From: Tilletia caries
Taxonomy: Eukaryota; Basidiomycota; Exobasidiomycetes; Tilletiales; Tilletiaceae
Length of the DNA stretch: 64,000 nt
Assembly (NCBI GenBank): GCA_032718865.1
Contig: JALUTQ010000005.1
Location: 62,001 to 126,000, forward strand
Reading direction: 5' to 3'
The notes under the pieces are model-generated. The model had not been told where the DNA came from. It searched no databases and worked only from the letters and a program-made list of their open reading frames with translations. The translations under genes and the position numbers were made by a program. Below, piece by piece: positions 31,196-45,303 of the stretch. Every line of letters begins with the position of its first letter. The stretch's first letter is position 1.

Positions 31196-31784
31196 GACGG
31201 ATGCAACGTGCACCGCAGAACATTGATGCAAGGCTTCCCATATGCAAATTGCTCCCATCATCGGCTACGCTTCCCCGCTCCTGCTCGAACGCTTCCGGGG
31301 TTTTGTCTGTTACGTAGCCATCGTGCTCCTGCGCTGCGACCTCGTCCACGAAGAGCAAGCTTCCTAGCAACTGCAACAAGGTCCTCCCTTACCAAAAATT
31401 GGTGACCCAAAGATTGAGTTTGAGTGAGTGCATTCGCAAACCTCGAGCGCCAGGCATGGGGACAACAGTTGGAGAATACCGCTTGCGCTAGATTTGAGAT
31501 GAAGTCAAATTCGCGAAGGTGAGGCCTTCTATGTACGACACGTTACATCACTTCCTGTATCTGCCGCCGTCGCCTTACCACCGTCCCACGACAATTCGTC
31601 ACTCCGTACATGAGGTGGTGATGATCGAATGAAGTCTACCGCGGAGGGCCCTTTTGTGTTCATCTGCTTGCTTTACATGCATATATTGTTCATTCCTTTT
31701 TCCCCTCCCCTCCCTTTCCTTCTCTCCCTTTTTTCCCTTCCCTACCCTCGTCTTTTATCCTGGCAGCCGAACCGATCACCCTCC
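31196..31784. other. Intergenic region between genes B and C
   Basis: No gene. A long pyrimidine tract (31695-31765, mostly C and T) directly precedes the start of gene C and is a typical fungal core-promoter feature. Confidence 0.5.
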
Positions 31785-33177
31785 ATGGCTTTTGATTCCA
31801 CATCGACTTCAACCAGCAAGGTTTCCCGCGTATCAGGACAGTCCGCGACTACACGGCGACGCAGAGTCTTTTGGACAACGCGTCAAGAACGTTCCCTGGC
31901 CCAGCTTCTTAAGGACAACCCAGCATTCCAAGCTACTCTCCTTCAAATTTGGTTCCCATCGGCCCAAAGCACCTCAGCCAGCAGCTCTAACAATGACGCC
32001 AGGCGCGGTCTCTCGACTCGCAGACTCGGCGTCAAATCCACCCTACAAGCCATGATCGTACAGATCTTTGGCAACGGTGAAGACACCCCAGCAAGTTCGA
32101 TCGAAGCTTCGGACGATGTATCGGCGGTACCTCGCTGAGCGCAACAAGATGCATCCTACGGCCCAACAGATGCTCCTCCGCGAGATGGACGGGTACGAAG
32201 GGGAGATAGGCCGATGGAAGCGACAGCGCTATCGCGTGCTGCTCGAGTGCCAGTGGTGGGAAATTGCTCACCAGATTGTCATCGCTAGGGAGCGGGCGTC
32301 GCAACGACCTACCTCTCACACTTCCGCTCCCGCCGCGACTATCAACATCGTGGAAGGTGGCAGTCACGAGCAAGGACAGCGACGGTCAGCAAGTGTGCAG
32401 AGGGTGGAGAACGCTACTGGCCAGGAAGAGGACGAGCTGGATGATGATGAGGACGAAGGGAAGGATGGGGAGAAGCCCGAAAGCGACATCATCCTTCGCC
32501 AGCAGATGATCTCTGTCAGTAGGCAGGGCGGGCGGGACGAAGAAGCTCCCGAGGAGGGGACAACGGACAGCATAGAAGAAGATGAGAGCGAAGGCGACTC
32601 CTCGTCGTCCGTCATGTCTACTTCATCCGATTCCTCGATCGTGTTCATCTCGGCGCGTCGCAGTGACGATACGATGGACGTCGACTCACCAACTACTGAA
32701 TCGGCAAACAACGACCTCGATGACAATAATGGTCAGGTATGGGCTGGTCCCTCCGTTACCTCGCCATCAAACGACCCTCAGCAGCACCAGCTGCCGAGCG
32801 TCGACGCTACGAATGCCACTTCTCCCACCAACAGTACCCACGCGCTCCTCAAGTCTGTAAAACGTCTTCCAAAGCTAGGCAAATATCGATCAAGTCGTCA
32901 GCTCAACGTGGCAGTATCAAGCAGGACGCTCAAAGAACAGCAAACCCGACTTCTCATCGAGCAAGAGCGTACCAAACGACTCAAGCTCAAACTAGAGGCG
33001 AGGGCGCAGGAGCGAGAACAGTGGCTCCAGCCTGTCATGGCACGGATGGATGTGCTTGAGGCTCAGGTTAAGATGACGAATGAGGAGATGCAACGTACGC
33101 TACTGCAACATGTCGACCGAACGCTCTGGACGGCTAGATCTTTTTCAGCGCTGCTTCCTAACCATGCAAACAATTAG
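31785..33177 (+). pseudogene. SANT-like family gene C, one frame break
   Basis: The first frame starts at ATG 31785 (MAFDSTSTSTSKVSR) and holds VFWTTRQERSLAQLLKDNP, FQATLLQIWFP and STLQAMIVQIFGN. The second frame takes over at about 32075-32085 with TPQQVRSKLRTMYRRYLAER, WKRQRYRVLLECQWWEIAHQ and a long acidic region. A C-terminal charged helix follows (RLLIEQERTKRLKLKLEAR, MARMDVLEAQVKM). Comparison with gene B at the same place (FGDDPTKVPSQIRSKL) shows that the two frames belong together and that one base is missing or extra. Unlike most breaks in this window, it is not in a long homopolymer. Otherwise the gene looks well kept. Confidence 0.6.
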
Positions 33178-33512
33178 CCCCATCGCTCGCCCGTCTTTCC
33201 TTCCTATACTTTCTCGTCCGTCGACATACTACTCGTAGTCACATGCATACTCTCCTATTCTCGCAGCGCAATCAATCTTCCCTATGAGCTGCGTAACAAA
33301 GCAGATGCAAAGTCAGCATGGGCGAATGGCATCGAGCAGACGATTGAACATGAACCAATGACAAGACGTTGAAATTCGGTATGTACGAGTACTCGAGGTG
33401 TCCACGAAGCGGACGGCTAGATGAGTTAAGTTGGGAGAAAACGAAGGGGTGACAAAGAGATGTGGAAAAGATTGCTGCTCCTTGACGATCGGGCCTGGGA
33501 GTTAGGTCCCGC
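33178..33512. other. Intergenic, tail to tail
   Basis: 335 bp between the ends of gene C (plus) and the alpha-mannosidase (minus). No coding signal; presumably the two 3' untranslated regions. Confidence 0.6.
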
Positions 33513-36350
<2,838 letters not shown>

Positions 36351-36389
36351 GGCTTGTGTACCTCAAGACAATGCAAAGCCAGGCGCAAG

Positions 36390-38594
36390 GGGGCCGCCTA
36401 AGGACACTACACCTTTGGCTACGAACACTACGAAGTACTACGGGCACTACTGATGAAATATGAATTGAGATTTGAAATTGGGAGAAGGGTTTGATGGACA
36501 TGATGAACTCTGCATTTACAGTTGAGGACATTGATTCAGCTTGTGAGAAAGGAGACGGCAGCGGCCACAGGGAAGAGGACACTTGTTGGAGTTGTGTCCG
36601 AGTTGATGGCAATTTTTGCAGCGTCTCTTTGCCTTCACATGCTGGGCCTGTGCTGCTTCGTTTCCTGTCATGATGCGACCATTTTTGAGTGACCGCTACG
36701 CCTGCAAGTTCCTTGCGCGGGCGAAGCGGATCAAGGACACGCGGCTTGCGTGTGGCGGCCAGACCTTCTTCTGTGCGCCACTGTGGATGAATGGAAGAAA
36801 GGGGAACAGGAAGGCAGAGCTCGTGAAGTAGTCGGAGCGTATGATGGCAAGGAATGCCTGAGTGAACAGGCAGCGTGCATGTGCAAGGCGCAACGGGGGT
36901 GGCTGGTGTGCCGAGTGTTTTGTCCTTCTGGATTTTTCGACGCGCAATTTCATCCTGAGTTTTGAGGATGTTGAGAGCGAATCGAGAAACAGTCTTGGAG
37001 ACTTCGATGAAGAATGGATCGCCACATATAGCCACGGGCACTTTGATTTGATCGTTGGCAAGGTCGCTCGAAATTGCATTGTTCTGGGTGGCAAAATGAT
37101 TTTTGAGCGCCTGAGTCACTGTGAACAAATTCCCGTGTCGCGATTGGAGGAATTTTTTGAGGGTGGCATGAGCTCCTTCGGTCCTGGATGTGACGCGGGT
37201 TCCCATGTGTGGATGGCGATTGATGTACGCGGAGACCCATAGATGCTCCGCTGACAGCTTGTGCTCGACGTACTCCACGAGCTCAGAATGAGCGTCTTGC
37301 CATTCATGTCGCAGCGCCTCGATGTGCTCCTCAAGTTCGTCCAGTGTGCGCGCATCTCTGAGCTCGTCGAAATCGGAGAGAAATTGCTCGTATTCTGCTT
37401 GTTCTGGCAGACGGGGACGCGCGAATTTCTCCACGTTCTGCCTGACGTGCCATTGGCAAACAATTTGTGCTGATTCGGGCAAAGTGTTCAGAACCGCAGC
37501 AGAAACCGCGGCGTCGTGATCCGTGACCATAACGTCGGGGGAGAACTCTGGGGCAATCTCCTTGAGCGAGTTGAGGGCCCACATGTACGTCAAAGTCGTC
37601 TCATTGGGGAGGAAGGCAAGCGCGGCAGTGAACGAGCGGTTGGAGCTGGTAAGACCCACGAAATGAAGCAATGGAAGCCGATGCGCATTTGTGTTGTAGG
37701 TCGCATCCATAGTCATCACCGTTCCGAAGCGCTTCAGCAGCTGCAAGCTGCGTGGATGGGCAAACAGAAGGCCTTCGAGCCGATGAAGTCCGTCGCCGAG
37801 ATCTGCTGTGAGCTTCCGGTGCGGCCATGATTGCTCTTCCAGCCATTCAAGCAGCGCTTCCGCGGGTGGTCGGCCTTGGAGGATCTCTCGACGATGTGAT
37901 TGTATGAGGTTGTTGATATCCTTGGACGTGACGACGAGGGGAGGGTCGCGATCGGCGAGGAGGGGAAGGATTTGACGCGTTGGAGTATTGTGCCGAACGA
38001 GCTCCAGTACTTGCTCCCGCGATGCCACATCAAAACGGCGGAGGATTGGATGCGCCAGAGTATCCGTCGATGCTTCGTGACCGCAGTGTGTGCCGTTACG
38101 GCATGCAATGATCCATTTGTCGTTCCTGCTGGTGATGCTTGCCTCAAATGTACATCCCGCTTTGCGTGAGGAAGTTTTTCGCTGCCTGTCTTCGTCCTCG
38201 ATCTTGCGTGTATTCCGATATGAGCCGCCAAGGTCACAAATGAAGTAAAGATATCGACCTTGCTTCACGGATCGTTTGAGCACGACCGCGTAGCCGTTTG
38301 CGCGTGCCCAGCTTTGCAGGTACTTCTGCGCTGCTTGGCTTGTCTCGAAAGCTTCCTCGGGAGGAGGGAGCATAGCGCGCGCGGGTTCGGTCATGTCTGC
38401 TGGGTTCTGATGCCGAGGGGGGGACGAGAATGCTGCTCTTCTTTCTCTGAATTCTTTCTTTGTGGACGCGTTCAGATCTCACGCGCTCGACCTCGACGCG
38501 TTGCGCCTTACTTAGTAGTGCCCCTAGTACTTCGTAGTGTCCCTAGCACTGTGTAGTGTCCCTAGCGGAAAGAGTAGTGTCCTTAGGCGGCCCC
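36390..38594 (-). mobile_element. Mutator-like element (MULE), copy A, complete
   Basis: 2205 bp bounded by inverted repeats GGGGCCGCCTAAGGACACTA at both ends, with further ACACTACGAAGTACT-type repeats inside each end. It contains one transposase gene. The right flank (38595-38603) is GGAATGAAT; the left flank (AGGCGCAAG) does not match it. The matching 9-mer lies instead at the far end of copy B. Confidence 0.9.
36516..38394 (-). CDS. MULE transposase, copy A
   Basis: Transposase of the Mutator class. In order: an N-terminal FAR1/WRKY-like zinc region (YLQSWARANGYAVVLKRSV to ACRNGTHCGHEA); the MULE catalytic domain with Asp in TVMTMDATYNTNAHRLPLL, Asp in PDVMVTDHDAAVSAAV and CQWHVRQNV, and probable Glu in SRTEGAHATLKKFL; and a SWIM zinc finger (APCTCTLPVHSGIPCHH). 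A CCHC zinc knuckle (CKNCHQLGHNSNKCP) lies in another frame and ends at 36516-36518. The frames would join at a T5 run (36682-36686; A5 in the sense strand). The same arrangement is seen in copy B. The start is ATG 38394. The long frame that runs on to 36340 past the knuckle is out of frame and not meaningful. Confidence 0.88.
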
Positions 38595-38603
38595 GGAATG
38601 AAT

Positions 38604-38893
38604 GGAGGCCGCTGTGGTGAACTGAGAGGAGCTGGCCTGTGCCACGACCATTGGCTTCCTTTTCCCTTTCTTCCAACATCCTCTTTTCCCTCCTCTTTTC
38701 CTACCTTGACTCACTCGTCCCTTCCGTCAATGAGCAGACACCGCTCTGATCTCGCTCTGTGTCCTTCCACGACCTTCCACCGTCTCGAGGCTCGGCCATT
38801 GCGCCTTCTCATTTCCACGTCTTCCTGTCTTCGCCCCTCTTCCAGACGACGTTTTGTATCTAAGAACCATCATCTACCCGCCTCTCTGCCCAA
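38604..38893. other. Spacer between the two MULE copies
   Basis: 290 bp of non-repeated sequence, rich in C and T on the plus strand (TTCCTTTTCCCTTTCTTCC), like a fungal promoter. From the swapped target-site duplications it seems to have been inverted. It could be the original upstream region of the alpha-mannosidase or the dioxygenase. Confidence 0.5.
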
Positions 38894-39258
38894 TACTCTT
38901 TCCGCTAGGGACACTACACAGTGCTAGGGACACTACGAAGTACTAGGGGCACTACTAAGTAAGGCGCAACGCGTCGAGGTCGAGCGCGTGAGATCTGAAC
39001 GCGTCCACAAAGAAAGAATTCAGAGAAAGAAGAGCAGCATTCTCGTCCCCCCCTCGGCATCAGAACCCAGCAGACATGACCGAACCCGCGCGCGCTATGC
39101 TCCCTCCTCCCGAGGAAGCTTTCGAGACAAGCCAAGCAGCGCAGAAGTACCTGCAAAGCTGGGCACGCGCAAACGGCTACGCGGTCGTGCTCAAACGATC
39201 CGTGAAGCAAGGTCGATATCTTTACTTCATTTGTGACCTTGGCGGCTCATATCGGAAT

Positions 39259-40050
39259 TAAGGTTGTCCCCGGAGTAACGCGGAGGGCTCCGCCTCCGCA
39301 CTTCCAAATTCCGCCGGAATTTTGACTTTCTGAGGCGAGCTCCGCCTCCGCAGACTAAGACAGAGCGGAAAAAAACCAGCTCCGCGTTCCGACGGAATTA
39401 TACAAAAGTTGAAATCCCAGCTCCGCGCTCCGCGTTTTTTCTGTGCGTTTTCGTAATGCTCCTCCGTGCTCCGTGTATGCGGAGCTCGGAATTCCGCGGA
39501 ATTCCGTCGGAGCGCAGTGGTGGTATAAGTTGCTCTCAGAATGACTCTAATACACTCAGAGCTATACATTCACCATCCGACATTGTTGCGGTATTGACTC
39601 CAGTGCTATTTTTGATGCTCTCAACGGATGATGGTGCCTGTTTTATCCCCTGCGGGTGTCTCGAGGATGCCTTTTTTCTCGAAATTCCGCACTTTCCGCG
39701 GAAATTTTTGCGGAATTCCGGCGGAGCGCACCCAAAAATGAGGTCATGTGACCCTTATTTTTCAACTATCACGTGACCTCATAGCTCCGTCGGAATTCCG
39801 CGGAAATTCCGCCGGAATTTTTCACACAATTTTGACGACTCCGCGCTCCGCACTTTTGGCAAGTGGGCCCAGGATTGGGCTCCGCCTCCGCACAAATTCC
39901 GGCGGAGTCCTCCAAGCGGACTCCGTGCTTTTTTAAGATCAAAAATTTCTCAAAAGTGAGCTCCGCGCTCCGCCTCCGGCGGAGCCCTCCGTCGGAGGAG
40001 TGCGGAGTCCGCAAAACCCCAGCTCCGCGTCAACTCCGGGGACAACCTTA
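39259..40050. mobile_element. hAT-like MITE, family 2, copy 1 (792 bp)
   Basis: Inverted ends TAAGGTTGTCCCCGGAGT. Perfect 8-bp duplication ATCGGAAT at 39251-39258 and 40051-40058. The interior is full of GCTCCGCGCTCCGC and GGAATTCCGCGGAA pieces and encodes nothing. It lies in the MULE copy B transposase. Confidence 0.95.
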
Positions 40051-41433
40051 ATCGGAATACACGCAAGATCGAGGACGAAGACAGGCAGCGAAAAACTTCC
40101 TCACGCAAAGCGGGATGTACATTTGAGGCAAGCATCACCAGCAGGAACGACAAATGGATCATTGCATGCCGTAACGGCACACACTGCGGTCACGAAGCAT
40201 CGACGGATACTCTGGCGCATCCAATCCTCCGCCGTTTTTGATGTGGCATCGCGGGAGCAAGTACTGGAGCTCGTTCGGCACAATACTCCAACGCGTCAAA
40301 TCCTTCCCCTCCTCGCCGATCGCGACCCTCCCCTCGTCGTCACGTCCAAGGATATCAACAACCTCATACAATCACATCGTCGAGAGATCCTCCAAGGCCG
40401 ACCACCCGCGGAAGCGCTGCTTGAATGGCTGGAAGAGCAATCATGGCCGCACCGGAAGCTCACAGCAGATCTCGGCGACGGACTTCATCGGCTCGAAGGC
40501 CTTCTGTTTGCCCATCCACGCAGCTTGCAGCTGCTGAAGCGCTTCGGAACGGTGATGACTATGGATGCGACCTACAACACAAATGCGCATCGGCTTCCAT
40601 TGCTTCATTTCGTGGGTCTTACCAGCTCCAACCGCTCGTTCACTGCCGCGCTTGCCTTCCTCCCCAATGAGACGACTTTGACGTACATGTGGGCCCTCAA
40701 CTCGCTCAAGGAGATTGCCCCAGAGTTCTCCCCCGACGTTATGGTCACGGATCACGACGCCGCGGTTTCTGCTGCGGTTCTGAACACTTTGCCCGAATCA
40801 GCACAAATTGTTTGCCAATGGCACGTCAGGCAGAACGTGGAGAAATTCGCGCGTCCCCGTCTGCCAGAACAAGCAGAATACGAGCAATTTCTCTCCGATT
40901 TCGACGAGCTCAGAGATGCGCGCACACTGGACGAACTTGAGGAGCACATCGAGGCGCTGCGACATGAATGGCAAGACGCTCATTCTGAGCTCGTGGAGTA
41001 CGTCGAGCACAAGCTGTCAGCGGAGCATCTATGGGTCTCCGCGTACATCAATCGCCATCCACACATGGGAACCCGCGTCACATCCAGGACCGAAGGAGCT
41101 CATGCCACCCTCAAAAAATTCCTCCAATCGCGACACGGGAATTTGTTCACAGTGACTCAGGCGCTCAAAAATCATTTTGCCACCCAGAACAATGCAATTT
41201 CGAGCGACCTTGCCAACGATCAAATCAAAGTGCCCGTGGCTATATGTGGCGATCCATTCTTCATCGAAGTCTCCAAGACTGTTTCTCGATTCGCTCTCAA
41301 CATCCTCAAAACTCAGGATGAAATTGCGCGTCGAAAAATCCAGAAGGACAAAACACTCGGCACACCAGCCACCCCCGTTGCGCCTTGCACATGCACGCTG
41401 CCTGTTCACTCAGGCATTCCTTGCCATCATACG

Positions 41434-42226
41434 TAAGGTTGTCCCCGGAGTAACGCGGAGGGCTCCGCCTCCGCACTTCCAAATTCCGCCGGAATTTTGA
41501 CTTTCTGAGGCGAGCTCCGCCTCCGCAGACTAAGACAGAGCGGAAAAAAACCAGCTCCGCGTTCCGACGGAATTATACAAAAGTTGAAATCCCAGCTCCG
41601 CGCTCCGCGTTTTTTTCTGTGCGTTTTTCGTAATGCTCCTCCGTGCTCCGTGTATGCGGAGCTCGGAATTCCGCGGAATTCCGTCGGAGCGCAGTGGTGG
41701 TATAAGTTGCTCTCAGAATGACTCTAATACACTCAGAGCTATACATTCACCATCCGACATTGTTGCGGTATTGACTCCAGTGCTATTTTTGAAGCTCTCA
41801 ACGGATGATGGTGCCTGTTTTATCCCCTGCGGGTGTCTCGAGGATGCCTATTTTTCTCGAAATTCCGCACTTTCCGCGGAAATTTTTGCGGAATTCCGGC
41901 GGAGCGCACCCAAAATGAGGTCATGTGACCCTTATTTTCAACTATCACGTGACCTCATAGCTCCGTCGGAATTCCGCGGAAATTCCGCCGGAATTTTTCA
42001 CACAATTTTGACGACTCCGCGCTCCGCACTTTTGGCAAGTGGGCCAAGGATTGGGCTCCGCCTCCGCACAAATTCCGGCGGAGTCCTCCAAGCGGACTCC
42101 GTGCTTTTTTAAGATCAAAAATTTCTCAAAAGTGAGCTCCGCGCTCCGCCTCCGGCGGAGCCCTCCGTCGGAGGAGTGCGGAGTCCGCAAAACCCCAGCT
42201 CCGCGTCAACTCCGGGGACAACCTTA
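41434..42226. mobile_element. hAT-like MITE, family 2, copy 2 (793 bp)
   Basis: Same ends and same orientation as copy 1. Perfect 8-bp duplication ATCATACG at 41426-41433 and 42227-42234. The two copies differ by only a few bases, most of them lengths of homopolymer runs. Confidence 0.95.
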
Positions 42227-42891
42227 ATCATACGCTCCGACTACTTCACGAGCTCTGCCTTCCTGTTCCCCTTTCTTCCATTCATCCACAGTGGCGCACA
42301 GAAGAAGGTCTGGCCGCCACACGCAAGCCGCGTGTCCTTGATCCGCTTCGCCCGCGCAAGGAACTTGCAGGCGTAGCGGTCACTCAAAAATGGTCGCATC
42401 ATGACAGGAAACGAAGCAGCACAGGCCCAGCATGTGAAGGCAAAGAGACGCTGCAAAAATTGCCATCAACTCGGACACAACTCCAACAAGTGTCCTCTTC
42501 CCTGTGGCCGCTGCCGTCTCCTTTCTCACAAGCTGAATCAATGTCCTCAACTGTAAATGCAGAGTTCATCATGTCCATCAAACCCTTCTCCCAATTTCAA
42601 ATCTCAATTCATATTTCATCAGTAGTGCCCGTAGTACTTCGTAGTGTTCGTAGCCAAAGGTGTAGTGTCCTTAGGCGGCCCCATTCATTCCGCTCCTCTG
42701 GTCTGTGCTTTCCCCCGCATTTCGAAGCCATCCGAATCTACTCGTACGCTCCACGTCAATCTTCTCTCGCAGCCAATTCTCACAGTTGTCTAGAATCTGG
42801 ACCTCACAGTAATTGATTCTGTATGGTCCGAACATGTAAGAGAATAGTATACAAAGTTCAGGCGCAAACCTGGGCAGGAAAAAGGACCCGT

Positions 42892-44192
42892 CTATTGAGT
42901 CGGCCGTTCCGCACGAGGGGTGATCCTGAGTCCGTGCCGCCTGCCCTCCGTCGCGGCGTCAAAGTCGGCAATAGCGGTGTGCTGGGTACGTCTGTTATCC
43001 CAGATGACCACGGCTCCGGGCGCCCAGCGGATGCGTGCCTGCGCGTCGACGGTCGTGTGGGTGAGGTTGAAGAGCACTTTCAAGATCGCGTCGGACTCTT
43101 CCTTGCGCAGACCGACGATGTGACGCGTGAAGGCCTCGTTCACGTACAGACTTTCGCGGCCAGTGACAGGGTGCTTGCGGATGACGGGGTGCTCATGCGC
43201 CACGGGCTTGCGCTGGTGACAGGGAGAGAAAATGCGAGCGAAATCAGTAAAAAACGCACCTCGGCAAACATTCAGCAAGAGCGACTCACGCGAATCACAC
43301 CACCACGGTCGCCGCTGGCGCTGACGCCCGCTTGCTCGAATCCGGAGTGCACAGCCGTAAGAGTACGAAGGTATGAGCGGAAAGATGGGCTGAGACGATT
43401 CAGTTGCTCCTCTGAGTCGGCGTAGAGAGTATCACCGCCGTTCTATGGTATAATGAGAAGAAGACACGTGAGGAAACGGCTCCCAAGGTTTTTGAACCAG
43501 GAATGTGACATCTGCGGGAGACTCACAGGAGGGCTGTCGAAGAGGAAGAGGAATGTCGTCGACGCAGGCTGGGCTTCATAGCTAATATCAGAGTGCCACA
43601 CCGAAGACGTGAACGTGTCACGCTCGTCGCGTCCATCCAAATTCTGCGAAGCCTCCTTGTAAACGAGGTGAAACTCGGGATGCCCCTTGGGATGTCCGGA
43701 CGTCTGATGCTCGTGCAGCTTAGGACTGAAGTGTCGGCCGTACTCCTTCAGTTGCTCAGGAGTCTGGTCGATAAAGTCCTGCTGGTCGTAAAACACGGCG
43801 ACACCGCGCTCGGCAATGAAGAGCGCGAGCTGATCGCGCTCGTCGGAGGATAGCTGGGTGAGCTGGACCCCAGAGACGGCGCTGCCGAAGCGAGGCGTCA
43901 CGTTCTCGACTTTGGCATTCTGCAGGAAGGAGCGAGGGTCTTCGTGCTTGAGAGCTCGAAGTCCGACATCGATGTGCTCAAAAGGTTCGAGCGGCGCGTC
44001 CTTGAAGTTGGGGTCGCGGTAACGGGCATCAAAAGCGGGGAGAGCCCACTTGTACTTGTAGTTATCGTCGCTGGCGGTCCGGAAGAGAACCCATTCGGGC
44101 TCAGAAGCGTTCTTGTCGGCAGCCTGGAAGACCTTGACAGGGACCGTCTGCTGCTCAGGGGCAGTGACAGTGCTGCTAGCGATGGGAGCCAT
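42892..44192 (-). CDS. TauD/TfdA-type 2-oxoglutarate dioxygenase
   Basis: A non-haem iron enzyme that oxidises a sulfonate such as taurine, or another small substrate, using 2-oxoglutarate. Three exons: 44192-43527, 43442-43290 and 43212-42892, with clear GT/AG introns. The iron ligands are H and D of SSVWHSDISYEAQPAS and the distal His of RTQHTAIADFD; the 2-oxoglutarate-binding Arg is in RRHGLRITP. FIDQTPEQLKEYGRHFSP and GDTLYADSEEQLNRLSP are usual family blocks. The ATG at 44192 opens a plausible full-length protein of about 380 residues without a signal peptide, so it is probably cytosolic. A TATA box lies about 115 bp upstream. The exact substrate cannot be read from the sequence. Confidence 0.88.
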
Positions 44193-45303
44193 GCTGTCTG
44201 GACTAAGGAAGGGAAGGGTGGGTTGGAATGGGTGCTGAGGGAAGGAACGCTGAGGGTAGGGAGCTGCGAGGTAGCGAGGGCAGGGAAGGGGGAGAGAGTG
44301 AGCGACCTTATATACCTTGCTGCCTTCGACTACAGTCAGGCAATTGTCCTCATCTTTAATCAGCAATTGCAACGCTATTCCGTCTCGATCGAGAGTCGGA
44401 TGAACTAAGGTCTAAGATGGGCAACCGCCCTTAATCGCATATCGCCGCTTCCTTCCTGCGTGCGCGTGAGCTCCGGGAGGCAGGTCCTGGAGAGCTCTGC
44501 GTCAGCCGTGCGAAGATGAACGATAAACGCAGCCAGCCACACGGTCCACGGATCGCTAGCTGTAGAACCCGAGGAAGGGAAGCACCCTGCGCAGTGCGCA
44601 TCGTCCGGGGACAGGGCTGCCAGCCCCACGCAACCCGCCGTACAGCGTGATCCACGCCCGAATCGTCGTGCTTTCGAGATTGAACGGTGGACCGAGTCAG
44701 GTTCAAGGTGGCCCCGGCTGATCCTCAACCTGGAGTTAATGGAGGACGGAAAGCTATCCGTGCCAGCTCCAGAGGGTGGAACCTGGCCGATGGTCTGTTC
44801 CGACTTTCCGAGCGAGTTCCAGCTTCGCGCGAGCCGTGACGCGTCTGTCGCAGCGTCCCAGCATGTTGTTGTTCTTTGGTCGGATCGCGTCAGAGAGGGA
44901 GCTCGTTGCCGTCGATGTCGTGCTCCAGGCAGGTCAACGACCTTCGTCCTCCCGCTGTGGCGTGCTGCACTGGTGTGAAATCTCTCATTTCACGTTCCGT
45001 GTTTCAGTTGGCACACAAAGGGATCCACGCGACGTTCCGGGCGGGACCTCGCTGGGCGGACGAGCGATGGGGCCCGAGGCAGACTGCACAGCGCCCAGGA
45101 GGCAGCCTGCGAGCTCGCTGCTCGACAGGTCGATCTCAAAGGAACATGCAGAGACTCAATAACGCGTCCAACAGATCCTGAAAATATATTGCTTGAACTG
45201 TGCTAGAAGAACCTGGCCCGAAGTCAGAACCTCGGACCGCGTGATGACATGGGATGAATCGAGCTTCTAGGGATTTTTTTTCCGACCTGGCGGGGCAGCC
45301 CAT
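44193..45303. other. Intergenic region upstream of the dioxygenase
   Basis: The first 150 bp hold the probable promoter of the dioxygenase (TATA box at 44307-44314). The remaining 900 bp show short open frames on both strands (for example 44405-44728 and 44739-44978) without recognisable motifs. Confidence 0.45.
44307..44314 (-). promoter_or_regulatory. TATA box of the dioxygenase gene
   Basis: TATATAAG on the minus strand, about 115 bp upstream of the ATG at 44192, followed by a pyrimidine-rich leader. Spacing and context fit a core promoter. Confidence 0.6.

Larger units (their letters stand above)
39076..42556 (+). pseudogene. MULE transposase, copy B, with two MITE insertions
   Basis: Same protein as in copy A, starting at ATG 39076 (MTEPARAMLPPP). 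The coding sequence is interrupted at 39259-40050, after GGSYRN, and at 41434-42226, after SGIPCHH near the SWIM finger. It also has an extra T in a T5 run (40235-40239; T4 in copy A), which shifts the frame ahead of FDVASREQVLEL. The zinc knuckle end at 42554-42556 corresponds to that of copy A. This copy cannot make a full transposase. Confidence 0.92.
38894..42682 (+). mobile_element. Mutator-like element (MULE), copy B, interrupted
   Basis: Inverted copy of 36390-38594, enlarged by two MITEs. The right end is complete (TTAGGCGGCCCC at 42671-42682) and is followed by ATTCATTCC (42683-42691). The left end lacks the terminal 20 or so bases and starts at TACTCTTTCC (38894). Outside the MITEs it is nearly identical to copy A. 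Confidence 0.88.

Noticed and set aside
44405..45181. Short frames between the dioxygenase and carnitine acetyltransferase
   Set aside because: There is no start context, domain or codon signal, and several overlap each other on both strands.
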